A stretch of DNA of 64,000 nt from Rhodopirellula sp. SM50 (GTDB taxonomy: Bacteria > Planctomycetota > Planctomycetia > Pirellulales > Pirellulaceae): positions 62,001 to 126,000 of the forward strand of contig NZ_NTFY01000014.1 of NCBI RefSeq assembly GCF_002289565.1, read 5' to 3'. Under the pieces are notes generated by a model, which did not search any database, was not told the DNA's origin, and saw only the letters and a program-made list of their open reading frames with translations. The translations under genes were made by a program, and so were the position numbers. Shown one piece after another: positions 41,644 to 50,545 of the stretch (positions are counted from its first letter, which is position 1; each line of letters starts with the position of its first letter).

Positions 41644-41688
41644 TTTGGGTCGACCGTTCGCTCGCCTGGCCGCCTGGCAGCCCGCCAA

Positions 41689-41998
41689 TCAGACTTGCAC
41701 CGTGCTCGCGGCGAAATCTGGTGGTCGGCTGGCGAACGGATCGTGGAAAGCAGGTTGGGGCAATCGCGGAGTGCGTGTACTGGCGCACGAGACACCTTGT
41801 AATGCGATTTCCCGCTCCGATTCGTCCGGGAAGGATCGAAGTAATTCAAGAAAATTCTGGGCATCCGTCCGCCGCGCCGAGATTGGCGAAATCACGCCGG
41901 CCGCAGGAAGAAGGCACGAGTGCTTTGTCCAGATCGATCTTTAGGGTTGCGTTTTCCGAGCGGAAGAGGGGTCAGTTACGAATGGCACAGGCTTAAGT
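41689..41998. other. upstream region of the giant gene
   Basis: 310 bp between the longest possible giant start and the repeat element. It should contain the giant gene's promoter and leader on the minus strand. No clear Shine-Dalgarno or sigma-70 hexamer pair could be identified, and no gene is supported. Confidence 0.4.
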
Positions 41999-42233
41999 GT
42001 TGGTGTGCAGGCTTTAGCCCGATACCGCTAAGTTAGGTGTCGTATCTTCAGATGAAGGCCCGTAGGCTCGCGCCAAACGGCTGATATTCGTTTGATATCA
42101 GCCGGTTCGCGCCAGCGCGAGCGGCCCCCTCAATCATGTTTACTTAGCGGTATTGGGCTTTAGCCGCCCTCTGTCGCTGCGTCGCAGCGACCGGGACTCG
42201 CCTAAAGCTAGACACCAACGGTTGCTGAATCCC
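41999..42233. repeat. composite palindromic element, copy B (both repeat families)
   Basis: It starts GTTGGTGTGCAGGCTTTAGC (41999) and reaches CTAAAGCTAGACACCAACGG (42203-42222), so the ends are inverted copies of one another. Inside, arms GCTTTAGCCCGATACCGCTA (42011) and TAGCGGTATTGGGCTTTAGC (42145-42164) flank the CGGCTGAT...ATCAGCCGG hairpin at 42065-42117. The right part (42163-42233) is an inverted copy of the 91-bp repeat seen twice at 51308-51524. It fills most of the gap between the giant gene start and the kinase stop. No coding potential was recognised. Confidence 0.85.
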
Positions 42234-42247
42234 TTTGACGCAGCGCT

Positions 42248-45200
42248 TCAGCGTCCAGACAACTCAGTCCCCAGGATGACCGGTGAGAGATGCTCGTTGC
42301 GTTGGTAGCGGATCAAGAGGCGGTGACAGCCGGGAAAAACGGCGAAACCCTGTGGCATGCCGATTCGTCGCGGAGGTTCGAACAGGGTGCCGAGCGCCTG
42401 TCCGGTGGGGACATGCCAAGCCTCGATTCGACCGTTGTCGTGCCCGCTCACCAAAACCCGTCCGCCGGGCAGGAACGCTAGCGCCCGCACCGTTGACACC
42501 TGGTCAATCTTGAACGCGAGCTCCCCCGTATTGGAGTTCATCACCTGGAGCGTGTCGCGGTTGCAGATTGCCAGTTGTTCTCCGTCCGCACTGACCGCTG
42601 AAGCCATCAGCCGCGTACTCGGTTCCTTTCGAACCAAGCTGCGGGCACCGGTTGCGCAGCCAAGTTTATGAATCGACTCCGACGACTCATCGTACAGCAA
42701 GGACGGACCATCCTCCGATTCCACGAAGCATAAAACGGCCGCCAAATCAAGCGGCAAGTCGAGCACCTGCTTGGCAGATTGCCAGGCATCGTCACTATAC
42801 CAAGCCATGACGCCTGGTTCGTCTCCCGCGTTGACCGCGACGGCATCGCCCGAGGGGCTTATCTCAACGCGATCGGCCTTTAACAAACTTTCGCCCAAAG
42901 TGCGTACGATCCTGCCTTTCGACAGGTCGTAAATGCTCACGTAACCGGGGCCGGCACACGCGATCCAACCTTGACTCGAAATCTGCTGTGAAAAGCAACT
43001 GATCGGATGGGTGACCCGTTCGCCGATGGGGCCGTCGATTTTCCTACCGACCCCCACCACCAGCTCTCGATCGTAGTGGGGATATAAGTATCCCTTTCGA
43101 AAGAAGAAGCCGAGGGCATCCGGCGCGACAGGGTAGACGCCACCCAACGGCGAAGGCGGGCTCAAGATCTGGGATGGCGGGACGCGACTGAGGTTCCAAT
43201 GGCGCAGTCGGCCGCCTGGGCCGGCGGTGATCAGCGCATCCTCGGTGGGCGGTGCGAGCACTCGGATCCTCTGATTCTCATGGATCAGGTCTTGGTCATC
43301 GGCAATCTTGAACGCCGCCGTCAACTCCCCTGACACTTGACCGTCTGATCGCTGGCTCAGCCGGAGCGTTTGGAGCAAGCCGTCGGGGTGCAAGAGCGCA
43401 ACCTTTCGGCCATTCTGCCAAGTCGCGAGTGACTGAGGGTAACTCGCATTCAATGACACTCTGCCGATTTCTTGAAACGAATCGGCATCCAGGATCAACA
43501 TTTGTTGCCAAAAGCGATCGCAACACAGCAGCCAGTTTTTCTCTGGACCCGCCAGCATCAATTCACGCGGATTCTCCATCGACTCGAGCGTGATGCTGCG
43601 TGTTTTCTTTCCGGCGGGAACCGAATACGCGACAATACCTTGACGGGTCGGGACTAGCAATTCACGACTACCGGGGCGAAACAGCAGTGATTCGTGGCGA
43701 TGGTCGTTCTCGATGCGAAACAGCAATTCACCCTCAGCATTCCCGACCCAGACGCCCTCGTAACGTGTCCCCACGGCGAGGTGCGCTCCATCGTCAGACC
43801 AGACGATCGTCTCGACGCCGTGATCGCCGACGACGATTCGGCGAAGTTCTTTGACCGATGGGGATAGACTCCAAAGCGAAATCTGACTCTGCACGCCTAC
43901 CGCCAGCATTGTCCCGTCAGGCGAAACGGCAATCGCTGCGGCCGGCTCTCCTATCGAGCCTACCGCGACGGTTGAGTCGGCTTCCAATCGCCCTCCTTGA
44001 GAGCGGTAGATGTTGCCATCGGCGTCCAGGATCCACGCGTGATGACCGGACCGATCCAACGCCAGATCGCTGATTTCAGCATCGAGGATGACCTGTCGGT
44101 CGAAGGGAGGGTGGGACAGATCGAGCAGCAGGTTGCGAAAAAAGTCATCGTCGCGATGTGGGTTCGCCTTCACCGGCACGGCCGTGGTGGGGCCGAGCTT
44201 GTCTGCGATCAAGGGAAATTCGCCCTGTCGAAATGCACTGACCGCCGATCGTAACTGGCTCGCATCGAGCAAGTCGCTCACCTGGCGTTCGCGCGATTGG
44301 CTTGCCAGCCATGCCCGGTTCACTTGCTGCACCTGCCACAGCGACAACGAAGTAATGAAGACAAGTGCCGCAATCGCGATCGTGCCAACCGTGACGGCAA
44401 GTCGGTTCCGGCCGAGCCACTTTCGAAAGCGATATCCGGCCGACGGCGGGCACGCCTCGACCGCCTCGTCGTCGAGATACCGCTGAACATCATCGGCGAG
44501 CGCTTTGGCCGAGTCGTAACGCCGCTCACGATTTTTTTCCAGCGACTTCAGCACGACCCAGTCCAGCTCGAGATGAAGGTCATTTCGGATCGTCGCGATG
44601 TCGGCTGGAGTTTTTTGTCCGAGGGTCGAGAGGTTCGCTGCCTTGAGCGTACTGACGCGGGAACTGGGCCGCTCGGGTTCCTGGTCTTGCACCAGTTGCC
44701 GAAAGCCCTCGATTCCGACGCGGGAGAGCGTGTCGCGATCAAACGGAGTCGATCCGGTCAACAATTCATAAAGGATCACACCAAGCGAGTAGACGTCCGA
44801 TCGGGTGTCGACGTCCAAACTACTCATCTGGGCCTGTTCCGGCGACATGTAGAGTGGCGTGCCGATCAACTCGCTGAACTGCGTGAATAACGTCTTATCG
44901 GTGAGGTCCTGATCGAGTGCTTTGGCGACACCAAAGTCGATCACTTTGACGACCGGTTTGTCGTCATGCATCGTCACCAAAATGTTGTTTGGCTTCAGGT
45001 CGCGATGAATGATCGCCTTTTGATGGGCGTGCTGGACGGCGTGGCAGACGTCGATAAAAAGCTCGAGGCGTTCTCGCAAACCCAACCCATTTTTTTGGCA
45101 AAAACGTGTGAGCGGCACCCCTCGCACCAGCTCCATCACGAAATAGGGCCAGCCGGATTCCGTCGTGCCACCGTCGAAAACGCGGGCGATGTTCGGATGG

Positions 45201-45715
45201 TCCATCATCGCCAGGGCTTGGCGTTCGGCCTCGAAGCGCGCCAACACCTCGCGAGAATCCATGCCGGGGTTGATCACTTTGACGGCCACTCGGCGACGGA
45301 CCGGTTCAGTCTGCCGCGCCATGTAGACGGTGCCCATGCCGCCGTGGCCGATTTCTTCGAGCAATTCGTAACGACCGAGCACCGAATGCTTTTTCGGGTT
45401 CAAGCCGTGAAGTCCTCGTCCCGACGTCGACGTTTCGCCAGAATCCGGCATCGCGGTGGAAGGGCCATCCTGATGGTGATCGCCTTCGCTTGGACGGCTC
45501 TCGGCTCCGATTGCGCCCCCGTCGGCGAGGGCTCTGAGGAGCAGATTAGCGTGCCGCTGTTCACGGGCCTCAATCAATCGCAAAATCCTCGACTTCTGAT
45601 CCGAGCGGCCTTCACAAGCCTTTGTCAGATAGGCGTCCCGCTCGCCCGGATCATCAATCCGTGAAGCGGTAAGGTAGATTTCGCACTCGAGGTTTGTTCC
45701 GGTTTTCTGTTCCAT
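42248..45715 (-). CDS. transmembrane Ser/Thr protein kinase with C-terminal WD40-like propeller
   Basis: 1155 residues, ATG start. The N-terminal 100 residues form a helical region also seen in its paralog. The kinase domain spans about 116-412: GHGGMGTVYMA, AVKVI, HRDLKPNN (238-245), DFGVAK (261-265 region), GTPLYMSPEQA. All catalytic residues are present. A transmembrane segment at 439-460 (AVTVGTIAIAALVFITSLSL) is followed by about 680 residues of WD40-like blades (AAIAVSPDGTMLAVGVQSQI, IVWSDDGAHLAVGTRY), predicted outside the cytoplasm and probably the sensor. It lies 127 bp downstream of an intact ECF-like sigma gene on the same strand, a pairing frequent in planctomycetes. It is paralogous along its full length to the plus-strand kinase at 47002-50370, which shares FRIENDHRHESLLF in the propeller. 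Confidence 0.93.
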   Translation of the reverse strand: MEQKTGTNLECEIYLTASRIDDPGERDAYLTKACEGRSDQKSRILRLIEAREQRHANLLLRALADGGAIGAESRPSEGDHHQDGPSTAMPDSGETSTSGRGLHGLNPKKHSVLGRYELLEEIGHGGMGTVYMARQTEPVRRRVAVKVINPGMDSREVLARFEAERQALAMMDHPNIARVFDGGTTESGWPYFVMELVRGVPLTRFCQKNGLGLRERLELFIDVCHAVQHAHQKAIIHRDLKPNNILVTMHDDKPVVKVIDFGVAKALDQDLTDKTLFTQFSELIGTPLYMSPEQAQMSSLDVDTRSDVYSLGVILYELLTGSTPFDRDTLSRVGIEGFRQLVQDQEPERPSSRVSTLKAANLSTLGQKTPADIATIRNDLHLELDWVVLKSLEKNRERRYDSAKALADDVQRYLDDEAVEACPPSAGYRFRKWLGRNRLAVTVGTIAIAALVFITSLSLWQVQQVNRAWLASQSRERQVSDLLDASQLRSAVSAFRQGEFPLIADKLGPTTAVPVKANPHRDDDFFRNLLLDLSHPPFDRQVILDAEISDLALDRSGHHAWILDADGNIYRSQGGRLEADSTVAVGSIGEPAAAIAVSPDGTMLAVGVQSQISLWSLSPSVKELRRIVVGDHGVETIVWSDDGAHLAVGTRYEGVWVGNAEGELLFRIENDHRHESLLFRPGSRELLVPTRQGIVAYSVPAGKKTRSITLESMENPRELMLAGPEKNWLLCCDRFWQQMLILDADSFQEIGRVSLNASYPQSLATWQNGRKVALLHPDGLLQTLRLSQRSDGQVSGELTAAFKIADDQDLIHENQRIRVLAPPTEDALITAGPGGRLRHWNLSRVPPSQILSPPSPLGGVYPVAPDALGFFFRKGYLYPHYDRELVVGVGRKIDGPIGERVTHPISCFSQQISSQGWIACAGPGYVSIYDLSKGRIVRTLGESLLKADRVEISPSGDAVAVNAGDEPGVMAWYSDDAWQSAKQVLDLPLDLAAVLCFVESEDGPSLLYDESSESIHKLGCATGARSLVRKEPSTRLMASAVSADGEQLAICNRDTLQVMNSNTGELAFKIDQVSTVRALAFLPGGRVLVSGHDNGRIEAWHVPTGQALGTLFEPPRRIGMPQGFAVFPGCHRLLIRYQRNEHLSPVILGTELSGR

Positions 45716-45842
45716 GGCGACCCCGACGGCGTGCGACCTGACCTCGACAACGATTGATTCACGAATTGAACTGGCTCACCCATCTAATGCGAGATGACGT
45801 GTCCGAAAGTCCGGGATTCTTCGCCGCTGGCGGAAAAAACGA

Positions 45843-46418
45843 TCAAAACCCCGCGGCCAGTTCCACGGTGAACCACGACACCGCATAGTCCCAACGCTCG
45901 TAAGCCACGGTTCGAGAGATCTTCATGACCTTCGCCGCTTCGGCGACGGTCAGGCCGGCGTACAACCGTAGGCGGACCAATTCGGCGGCCTGTTCATCGA
46001 CCCGCTCAAGCTTGACCAGTGCGTCATCGAGTTCGAGCAGCTGTTCCGGGGTGATTTCTGTCCGAGATTCGGCGAGGTCGCCGACTTCCACGCGATCCCG
46101 ATCGCCGCCACGTTTTAGGCTGGCTTTGGAACGCGCGTGCTCGATCAAAATGCGACGCATCGCTTTTGCGGCGGCGGCAAAAAAATGGGCCCGCGAATCC
46201 CAGCCCTGCCCGCTGTCCGAACCGACTAACCGAAGGTAGGCATCGTGAACCAGTGCGGTCGGCTGGAGCGTGTGATCGGATCGCTCCGTTGCCATGTGTC
46301 GAGAAGCGAGCAAACGAAGCTCCTTGTACACCAGCGGCAACAAGTCGGCGGAGGCATGGCAATTGCCCCCTTCGACCTTGCGGAGTAGACGAGTCACTTC
46401 GGAAGGCACTTCGATCAT
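45843..46418 (-). CDS. ECF-like RNA polymerase sigma factor
   Basis: 192 residues from the ATG at 46418, giving MIEVPSEVTRLLRKVEGG. A TTG at 46484 would add 22 residues with no family resemblance. The protein follows the planctomycete ECF-like sigma pattern: LLPLVYKELRLLASRHMATE, then RSDHTLQPTALVHDAYLRLV and WDSRAHFFAAAAKAMRRILI in region 2. Region 4 ends with AAELVRLRLYAGLTVAEAAK and VMKISRTVAYERWDYAVSWF. The kinase gene at 42248-45715 starts 127 bp downstream on the same strand. The pair may form a signalling unit in which the kinase controls the sigma factor or a shared regulon (inference from linkage). A truncated relative of this gene sits just across the divergent gap. Confidence 0.92.
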   Translation of the reverse strand: MIEVPSEVTRLLRKVEGGNCHASADLLPLVYKELRLLASRHMATERSDHTLQPTALVHDAYLRLVGSDSGQGWDSRAHFFAAAAKAMRRILIEHARSKASLKRGGDRDRVEVGDLAESRTEITPEQLLELDDALVKLERVDEQAAELVRLRLYAGLTVAEAAKVMKISRTVAYERWDYAVSWFTVELAAGF

Positions 46419-46692
46419 GTTGCGTCGTCGCAAGTTGGCAGAACAAGTCTCGGCCAGTCTAACTGATGAACGCCTGTGATTCAAAAGCTTCTTTCATTCT
46501 CAGTCGTTTCTGGGCGCAATCCGATGCCCCCTGGGAGCGTCAAGCGTGGCGGGCTAGCGAATGGAGGCGCAAATTTCGCGGTAGAGAAACTTGTCCATCT
46601 GCTACAATCAGGATGAAGAAAATGCCGTCCACCGCTCGCAGCTTGTACCGGAATCGTGGGTCAGCCGAAACACACGTGTTATCACCTTGAGC

Positions 46693-46932
46693 ATGTCCGA
46701 CGTCACGAAAATTCTCGGCCGAATCGATGCCGGTGATTGCCTGGCGACCGGCGAATTGCTCCCGTTGGTCGATGACGGGTTCCGGCAATTGGGCCCACTG
46801 CGGACGCGTCACGAGCGGTCCGACCACACGTTGCATGCGACCGCACTGATCCACGATGCCTCCATGCGTCTGGTCGGTTCTGAGAACGAAAGCAGCTGGC
46901 GGCGACTGGAATTGTATCACGTTGAAGAATGA
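46693..46932 (+). pseudogene. truncated ECF-like sigma factor remnant
   Basis: The frame from ATG 46693 to the stop at 46932 encodes 79 residues that align with the N-terminal half of the sigma factor at 45843-46418. ELLPLVDD matches DLLPLVYK, ERSDHTLHATALIHDASMRL matches ERSDHTLQPTALVHDAYLRL, and VGSENESSW matches VGSDSGQGW. After that Trp the similarity stops and the frame ends ten residues later. The remaining part of region 2 and all of region 4 are absent in every frame before the kinase start at 47002, so a deletion rather than a point frameshift is likely. Its position ahead of a paralogous kinase mirrors the intact sigma-kinase pair on the other strand. A short functional peptide is possible but not supported. 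Confidence 0.85.
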
Positions 46933-47001
46933 CGAAGACCAACAACCCGGTGACGTCACCTCGGAACCGTTGCTTGAGCTCGAATCAATTTTGTTTAAGC
47001 C

Positions 47002-50000
47002 GTGAACCGCCACCCCACGCCTCCGCCAGCCCGCCGACTGTACGAGCAAGCGATTGCGCTGGACGACGAAGCAGCGCAGGACGCGTTTCTGGCCGAACAG
47101 TGTCGCGAGAACCCCGAGTTAAGGAAACACGTCGAGAATCTATTGCAAGCTCGGCGTGAACGGCTGAGTCATTTGGATCGAGCCGACGTTGACGCGAAAG
47201 ATTCCCCCAATGACGATGTCGAAGGCAAGCTGACGGAATGTCTCGATCGCGCCACGAAAGCCGGCTCGGATCGCTCTTCAAACTCGAACGCCTCCTCCGA
47301 GTTTTACGACACAAGCCACTTCTCCCCGCCCTCGATCCCGTCCTACCGACTCGTCCGGGTGATCGGTGAAGGCGGCATGGGAACGGTCTATCTGGCCGAG
47401 CAGCTGTCGCCGGTGCGGCGTGAAGTCGCGGTGAAGGTGATCAAGCCGGGGATGGATTCTGAAGAGGTGATCGCGCGATTCCGGGCCGAGCGTCAAGCGT
47501 TGGCGATGATGGATCACACCAACATCGCAAAGGTTTTTGAAAGCGGCACGACCGAGCGCGGCCGTCCGTACTTTGTGATGGAACTCGTTCGCGGCGTTCC
47601 GATCACAGCTTACTGCAAACAGCACGGACTGACCCTGCGCGACCGACTGGAATTGTGTGTCGACCTGTGCCTGGCCGTCCACCATGCACACCAGCGTGGC
47701 GTGATCCACCGCGACCTGAAACCCACCAATGTCCTGGTCACGCAACAGGACGGCAAACCGGTCATCAAAGTCATCGATTTTGGTGTCGCCAAAGCGCTCG
47801 ATGGCGATTTGGCCGGAAGATCATTGGTGACACACGGCTCACAATTGATCGGGACCCCGCTGTACATGGCGCCGGAACAGGCCAAGCGGACGAACTATGA
47901 CATCGATACCCGCGTCGACGTTTATTCGATCGGTGTCGTCTTGTACGAACTGCTGACCGACACAACGCCCATTGCTCAGAGAACGCTCAAACGCATCGGC
48001 GTCGACGAATTTTACAGTTTGCTTTTGCGACGGGAGCCCGATCGACCGAGTCAGCGCGTCAGTGGCCTGCAATCCGGTTCATCGTCAGGGCAAGACAAGA
48101 GCATTCGTGGTGCCGGTTTTGATGCCAAGCTGTTGAAGCGAGAATTGGACTGGATCGTGATGAAGGCGATCGATCGAGATCGCGAACGAAGGTACCTGTC
48201 GGCCAGCGCATTTGCGGCGGATTTGCGGCGGTATCTCGATGGGAATCCGGTGGAGGCGTGCCCACCGTCGTGGGCGTATCGGTTCCGCAAAACGGCGCGT
48301 CAGTATCGCGTCGAACTCAGTGTGTTGGCGCTGGCGATGGCCACCCTGATTGTCATCTCCGGGGTTTCGCTCTGGCAGGTGGCGGCGGTGGATGCAGCGC
48401 GGCGCGAGAGTGAACGACGTGAGCGTCACGCGGTCGAACTTCTGCAGGCGTTGAAGCTGCAGCGTGCCCTGACAACGTTGCGCAACGACAATTTGAAGCG
48501 GCTGCATGGATTGACCATGGACCTTCGCGCCGACTCGCTGCCGACCGATGGATTCTCCCCGCCGACCGACCTGGCAAACCTGTTGATGAACATTGCGGTT
48601 CGCCCAACCCGAGGCTCCTTCGCCAACTCGTCCGCCGTCAACGGTCTGGCGGTGACGCGAGACGGAACCAAGGCGCTGAGTGTCGACGATCGGGGTGACG
48701 TCAAACTTTGGGATTTGAACGCACCCGATGCCACCGGGCACTTGATCGGATCCTACGAGGAACCCGCTCAAGCGGTCGCGATTTCCCCCGACGGCCACAC
48801 CGCAGCGACCGGCGGCAAGTCCCGGACGGTGTCGTTCTGGAACCTGAAAGACGGAACGCTGATTCGCAACGTGCCCCCGCTGAAATCGGGCATCGAAACG
48901 ATACGCTGGTCTCCCGACGGGCGGTCTGTCGTCGCCGGTGCCCGCTACAGCGAAATCTGGGTCGGCGACGCCGAGGGCAATGAAGCGTTCCGCATCGAGA
49001 ATGACCATCGACACGAAAGTCTGCTGTTTTCACGAGACAGCAAGAAGTTGATTGTTCCGACCCGCGCGGACATTTCCGTTTACGACATGACGTCGGGCAA
49101 GAAGATCCGCAGCATCGCCACCCGGCCGCTGACCAATGTGCGGACGCTTTGCTTCGCCGGCCGGGATGACCAGTGGCTTGTCGCGGGCGAACGGTTCAAA
49201 GAGTCGTTGATCATCCTGGATTTCAAAAGCGGAAAACTGTTGGGACAAGTGCCGCTGGGCGCCTCTTATCCGCGTTCGCTTTGCGCCGCGGGGAACGGCA
49301 TGTGGCTGCGCGCGAGTTTCTCGGACGGCCGAATTCAGTTGATCCAGCTTTCACCAGCCAACGGAGGAGCCTCGGTGACCGGTCGCGTCGTCTCGCAGTT
49401 TCTCGCGCATCGACCAGCACCGGATCATCGTTTGCCGCTGGCCTCGCTGCCCGGCGACACGTTGTTCGTCTCCGGCGGCCAGGACGGAAACATCCATCGC
49501 TGGCACCAACATGACCTTCGATCGACGGAGCTTCGCAGACGGCCCGATTCGGTATTGGCGAGCTATTTGATCCCAGAAACGGGAAGCGTCTATCACGTTC
49601 ATCACAATGAGCAGCGGCCGTTTGCCGTGCGGTCAAGTATCTTCTCTCCCTCGATCGCCGAGCGGATGTTCGCCGCGGCGAGCGGACAGACGATCTGGAT
49701 CGTCGGGACCGCCGACCAGCAACCGCTCGCCGAAATTACTTCGCCGCTGGACCAACACCGCGATGTCGCATTGTCGGCCGAAGGGGACACACTGGTGGCA
49801 GGATCCGAGACGCAAGTGTGCGTCTGGAAATCGATCGACGGCTGGAACTCGTTTGAACTTTTGAACCGATTTGAGATCACGCATGACGCACCGCCGGTCC
49901 TTTGCGACGGCGGCGAGACGCTGATCATCGATGATGCCGTCGGACATCGAGTCCTGGCAATCGATGTTCAATCCGGACAGCAAACCGAGCTTGCGACCGA

Positions 50001-50370
50001 CGTGGACGTGTCCTTCATTTGCCTCGATGCCGGTGCAACCCGATTGGGCCTGATTGCCGAGAATCGGATCCAACTCGTTGATCGCCAGACCGCAGCGGTG
50101 CTGATCGAGACGGATCAGTACTACGGCATCACGCGATTGTGCTTCAGCGACGACGGCACGACTCTACTGGAAGGACGCCGCGACGGTCGTGTCTTTGTCT
50201 GGCATCTGCCGACGCGTCAACGACTCGGACTGCTCTACGAACCCGAGCATTCCGTTGGCACGTTGCTCCGCTGGCAAGTCGCCAAGGAAAGCCGTCGCGT
50301 GATGCTGGAATTCGATAGCGACTACGGCGGCATCGACCTGGTCCTGTTGCCCGGCCAGATGGACCGCTAG
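47002..50370 (+). CDS. transmembrane Ser/Thr protein kinase with C-terminal WD40-like propeller (paralog)
   Basis: 1122 residues from a GTG start. The kinase domain runs about 115-410: GEGGMGTVYLAEQ, AVKVI, HRDLKPTN (236-243), DFGVAK (259-264), GTPLYMAPEQA. All catalytic residues are present. A membrane segment near 435-457 (VLALAMATLIVISGVSLW) is followed by WD40-like blades (AVAISPDGHTAATGGKSRTV, TIRWSPDGRSVVAGARYSEI). A helical N-terminal region of about 60 residues (RRLYEQAIALDDEAAQDAFL) also occurs in the minus-strand paralog. It follows a degraded sigma gene by 69 bp, so unlike its paralog it has no intact sigma partner on its own side. It may signal through the paralog's sigma factor or another one (inference). 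Confidence 0.93.
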   Translation: MNRHPTPPPARRLYEQAIALDDEAAQDAFLAEQCRENPELRKHVENLLQARRERLSHLDRADVDAKDSPNDDVEGKLTECLDRATKAGSDRSSNSNASSEFYDTSHFSPPSIPSYRLVRVIGEGGMGTVYLAEQLSPVRREVAVKVIKPGMDSEEVIARFRAERQALAMMDHTNIAKVFESGTTERGRPYFVMELVRGVPITAYCKQHGLTLRDRLELCVDLCLAVHHAHQRGVIHRDLKPTNVLVTQQDGKPVIKVIDFGVAKALDGDLAGRSLVTHGSQLIGTPLYMAPEQAKRTNYDIDTRVDVYSIGVVLYELLTDTTPIAQRTLKRIGVDEFYSLLLRREPDRPSQRVSGLQSGSSSGQDKSIRGAGFDAKLLKRELDWIVMKAIDRDRERRYLSASAFAADLRRYLDGNPVEACPPSWAYRFRKTARQYRVELSVLALAMATLIVISGVSLWQVAAVDAARRESERRERHAVELLQALKLQRALTTLRNDNLKRLHGLTMDLRADSLPTDGFSPPTDLANLLMNIAVRPTRGSFANSSAVNGLAVTRDGTKALSVDDRGDVKLWDLNAPDATGHLIGSYEEPAQAVAISPDGHTAATGGKSRTVSFWNLKDGTLIRNVPPLKSGIETIRWSPDGRSVVAGARYSEIWVGDAEGNEAFRIENDHRHESLLFSRDSKKLIVPTRADISVYDMTSGKKIRSIATRPLTNVRTLCFAGRDDQWLVAGERFKESLIILDFKSGKLLGQVPLGASYPRSLCAAGNGMWLRASFSDGRIQLIQLSPANGGASVTGRVVSQFLAHRPAPDHRLPLASLPGDTLFVSGGQDGNIHRWHQHDLRSTELRRRPDSVLASYLIPETGSVYHVHHNEQRPFAVRSSIFSPSIAERMFAAASGQTIWIVGTADQQPLAEITSPLDQHRDVALSAEGDTLVAGSETQVCVWKSIDGWNSFELLNRFEITHDAPPVLCDGGETLIIDDAVGHRVLAIDVQSGQQTELATDVDVSFICLDAGATRLGLIAENRIQLVDRQTAAVLIETDQYYGITRLCFSDDGTTLLEGRRDGRVFVWHLPTRQRLGLLYEPEHSVGTLLRWQVAKESRRVMLEFDSDYGGIDLVLLPGQMDR

Positions 50371-50412
50371 GTCAACAACCGGTGGAGCACAACAAAATGC
50401 AACGTTCGCCGA

Positions 50413-50543
50413 TGGTGTCTAGGCGTTCGTCCAATACCGCTAAGTCAACTTCAACGGAGGGCGCCCGGACGCTGGCGCGAACCGGCTGATATCAATCGAT
50501 GATCAGCCGTTTGACCCGAGCCTATCAACGCTGTACACCAACG
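50413..50543. repeat. palindromic repeat element, copy C
   Basis: It lies between the convergent kinase and PEP-CTERM stops. The ends ATGGTGTCTAGGCG (50413) and CTGTACACCAACG (50531-50543) are inverted. CCAATACCGCTAAGT (50431-50445) is the arm seen in copies A and B. The hairpin at 50467-50522 has GCGAACCGGCTGATATC paired with GATCAGCCGTTTGACCCG, in the opposite orientation to copy B. It could end transcripts from both sides. Confidence 0.8.
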
Positions 50544-50545
50544 TT

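Noticed and set aside
8836-41544. Many long open frames on the plus strand opposite the giant gene (for example 24925-26127 and 26428-27525)
   Set aside because: They are antisense shadows of a high-GC coding frame. Their products are Arg/Gly-rich and show no domain.
46419-46484. TTG start adding 22 residues to the sigma factor
   Set aside because: The ATG at 46418 gives the normal family N-terminus. The extension matches nothing and its paralog remnant starts at the same place.
46561-46692. sigma-70 promoter near 46600 (TACAAT)
   Set aside because: The -10-like hexamer has no convincing -35 partner at 16-18 bp.
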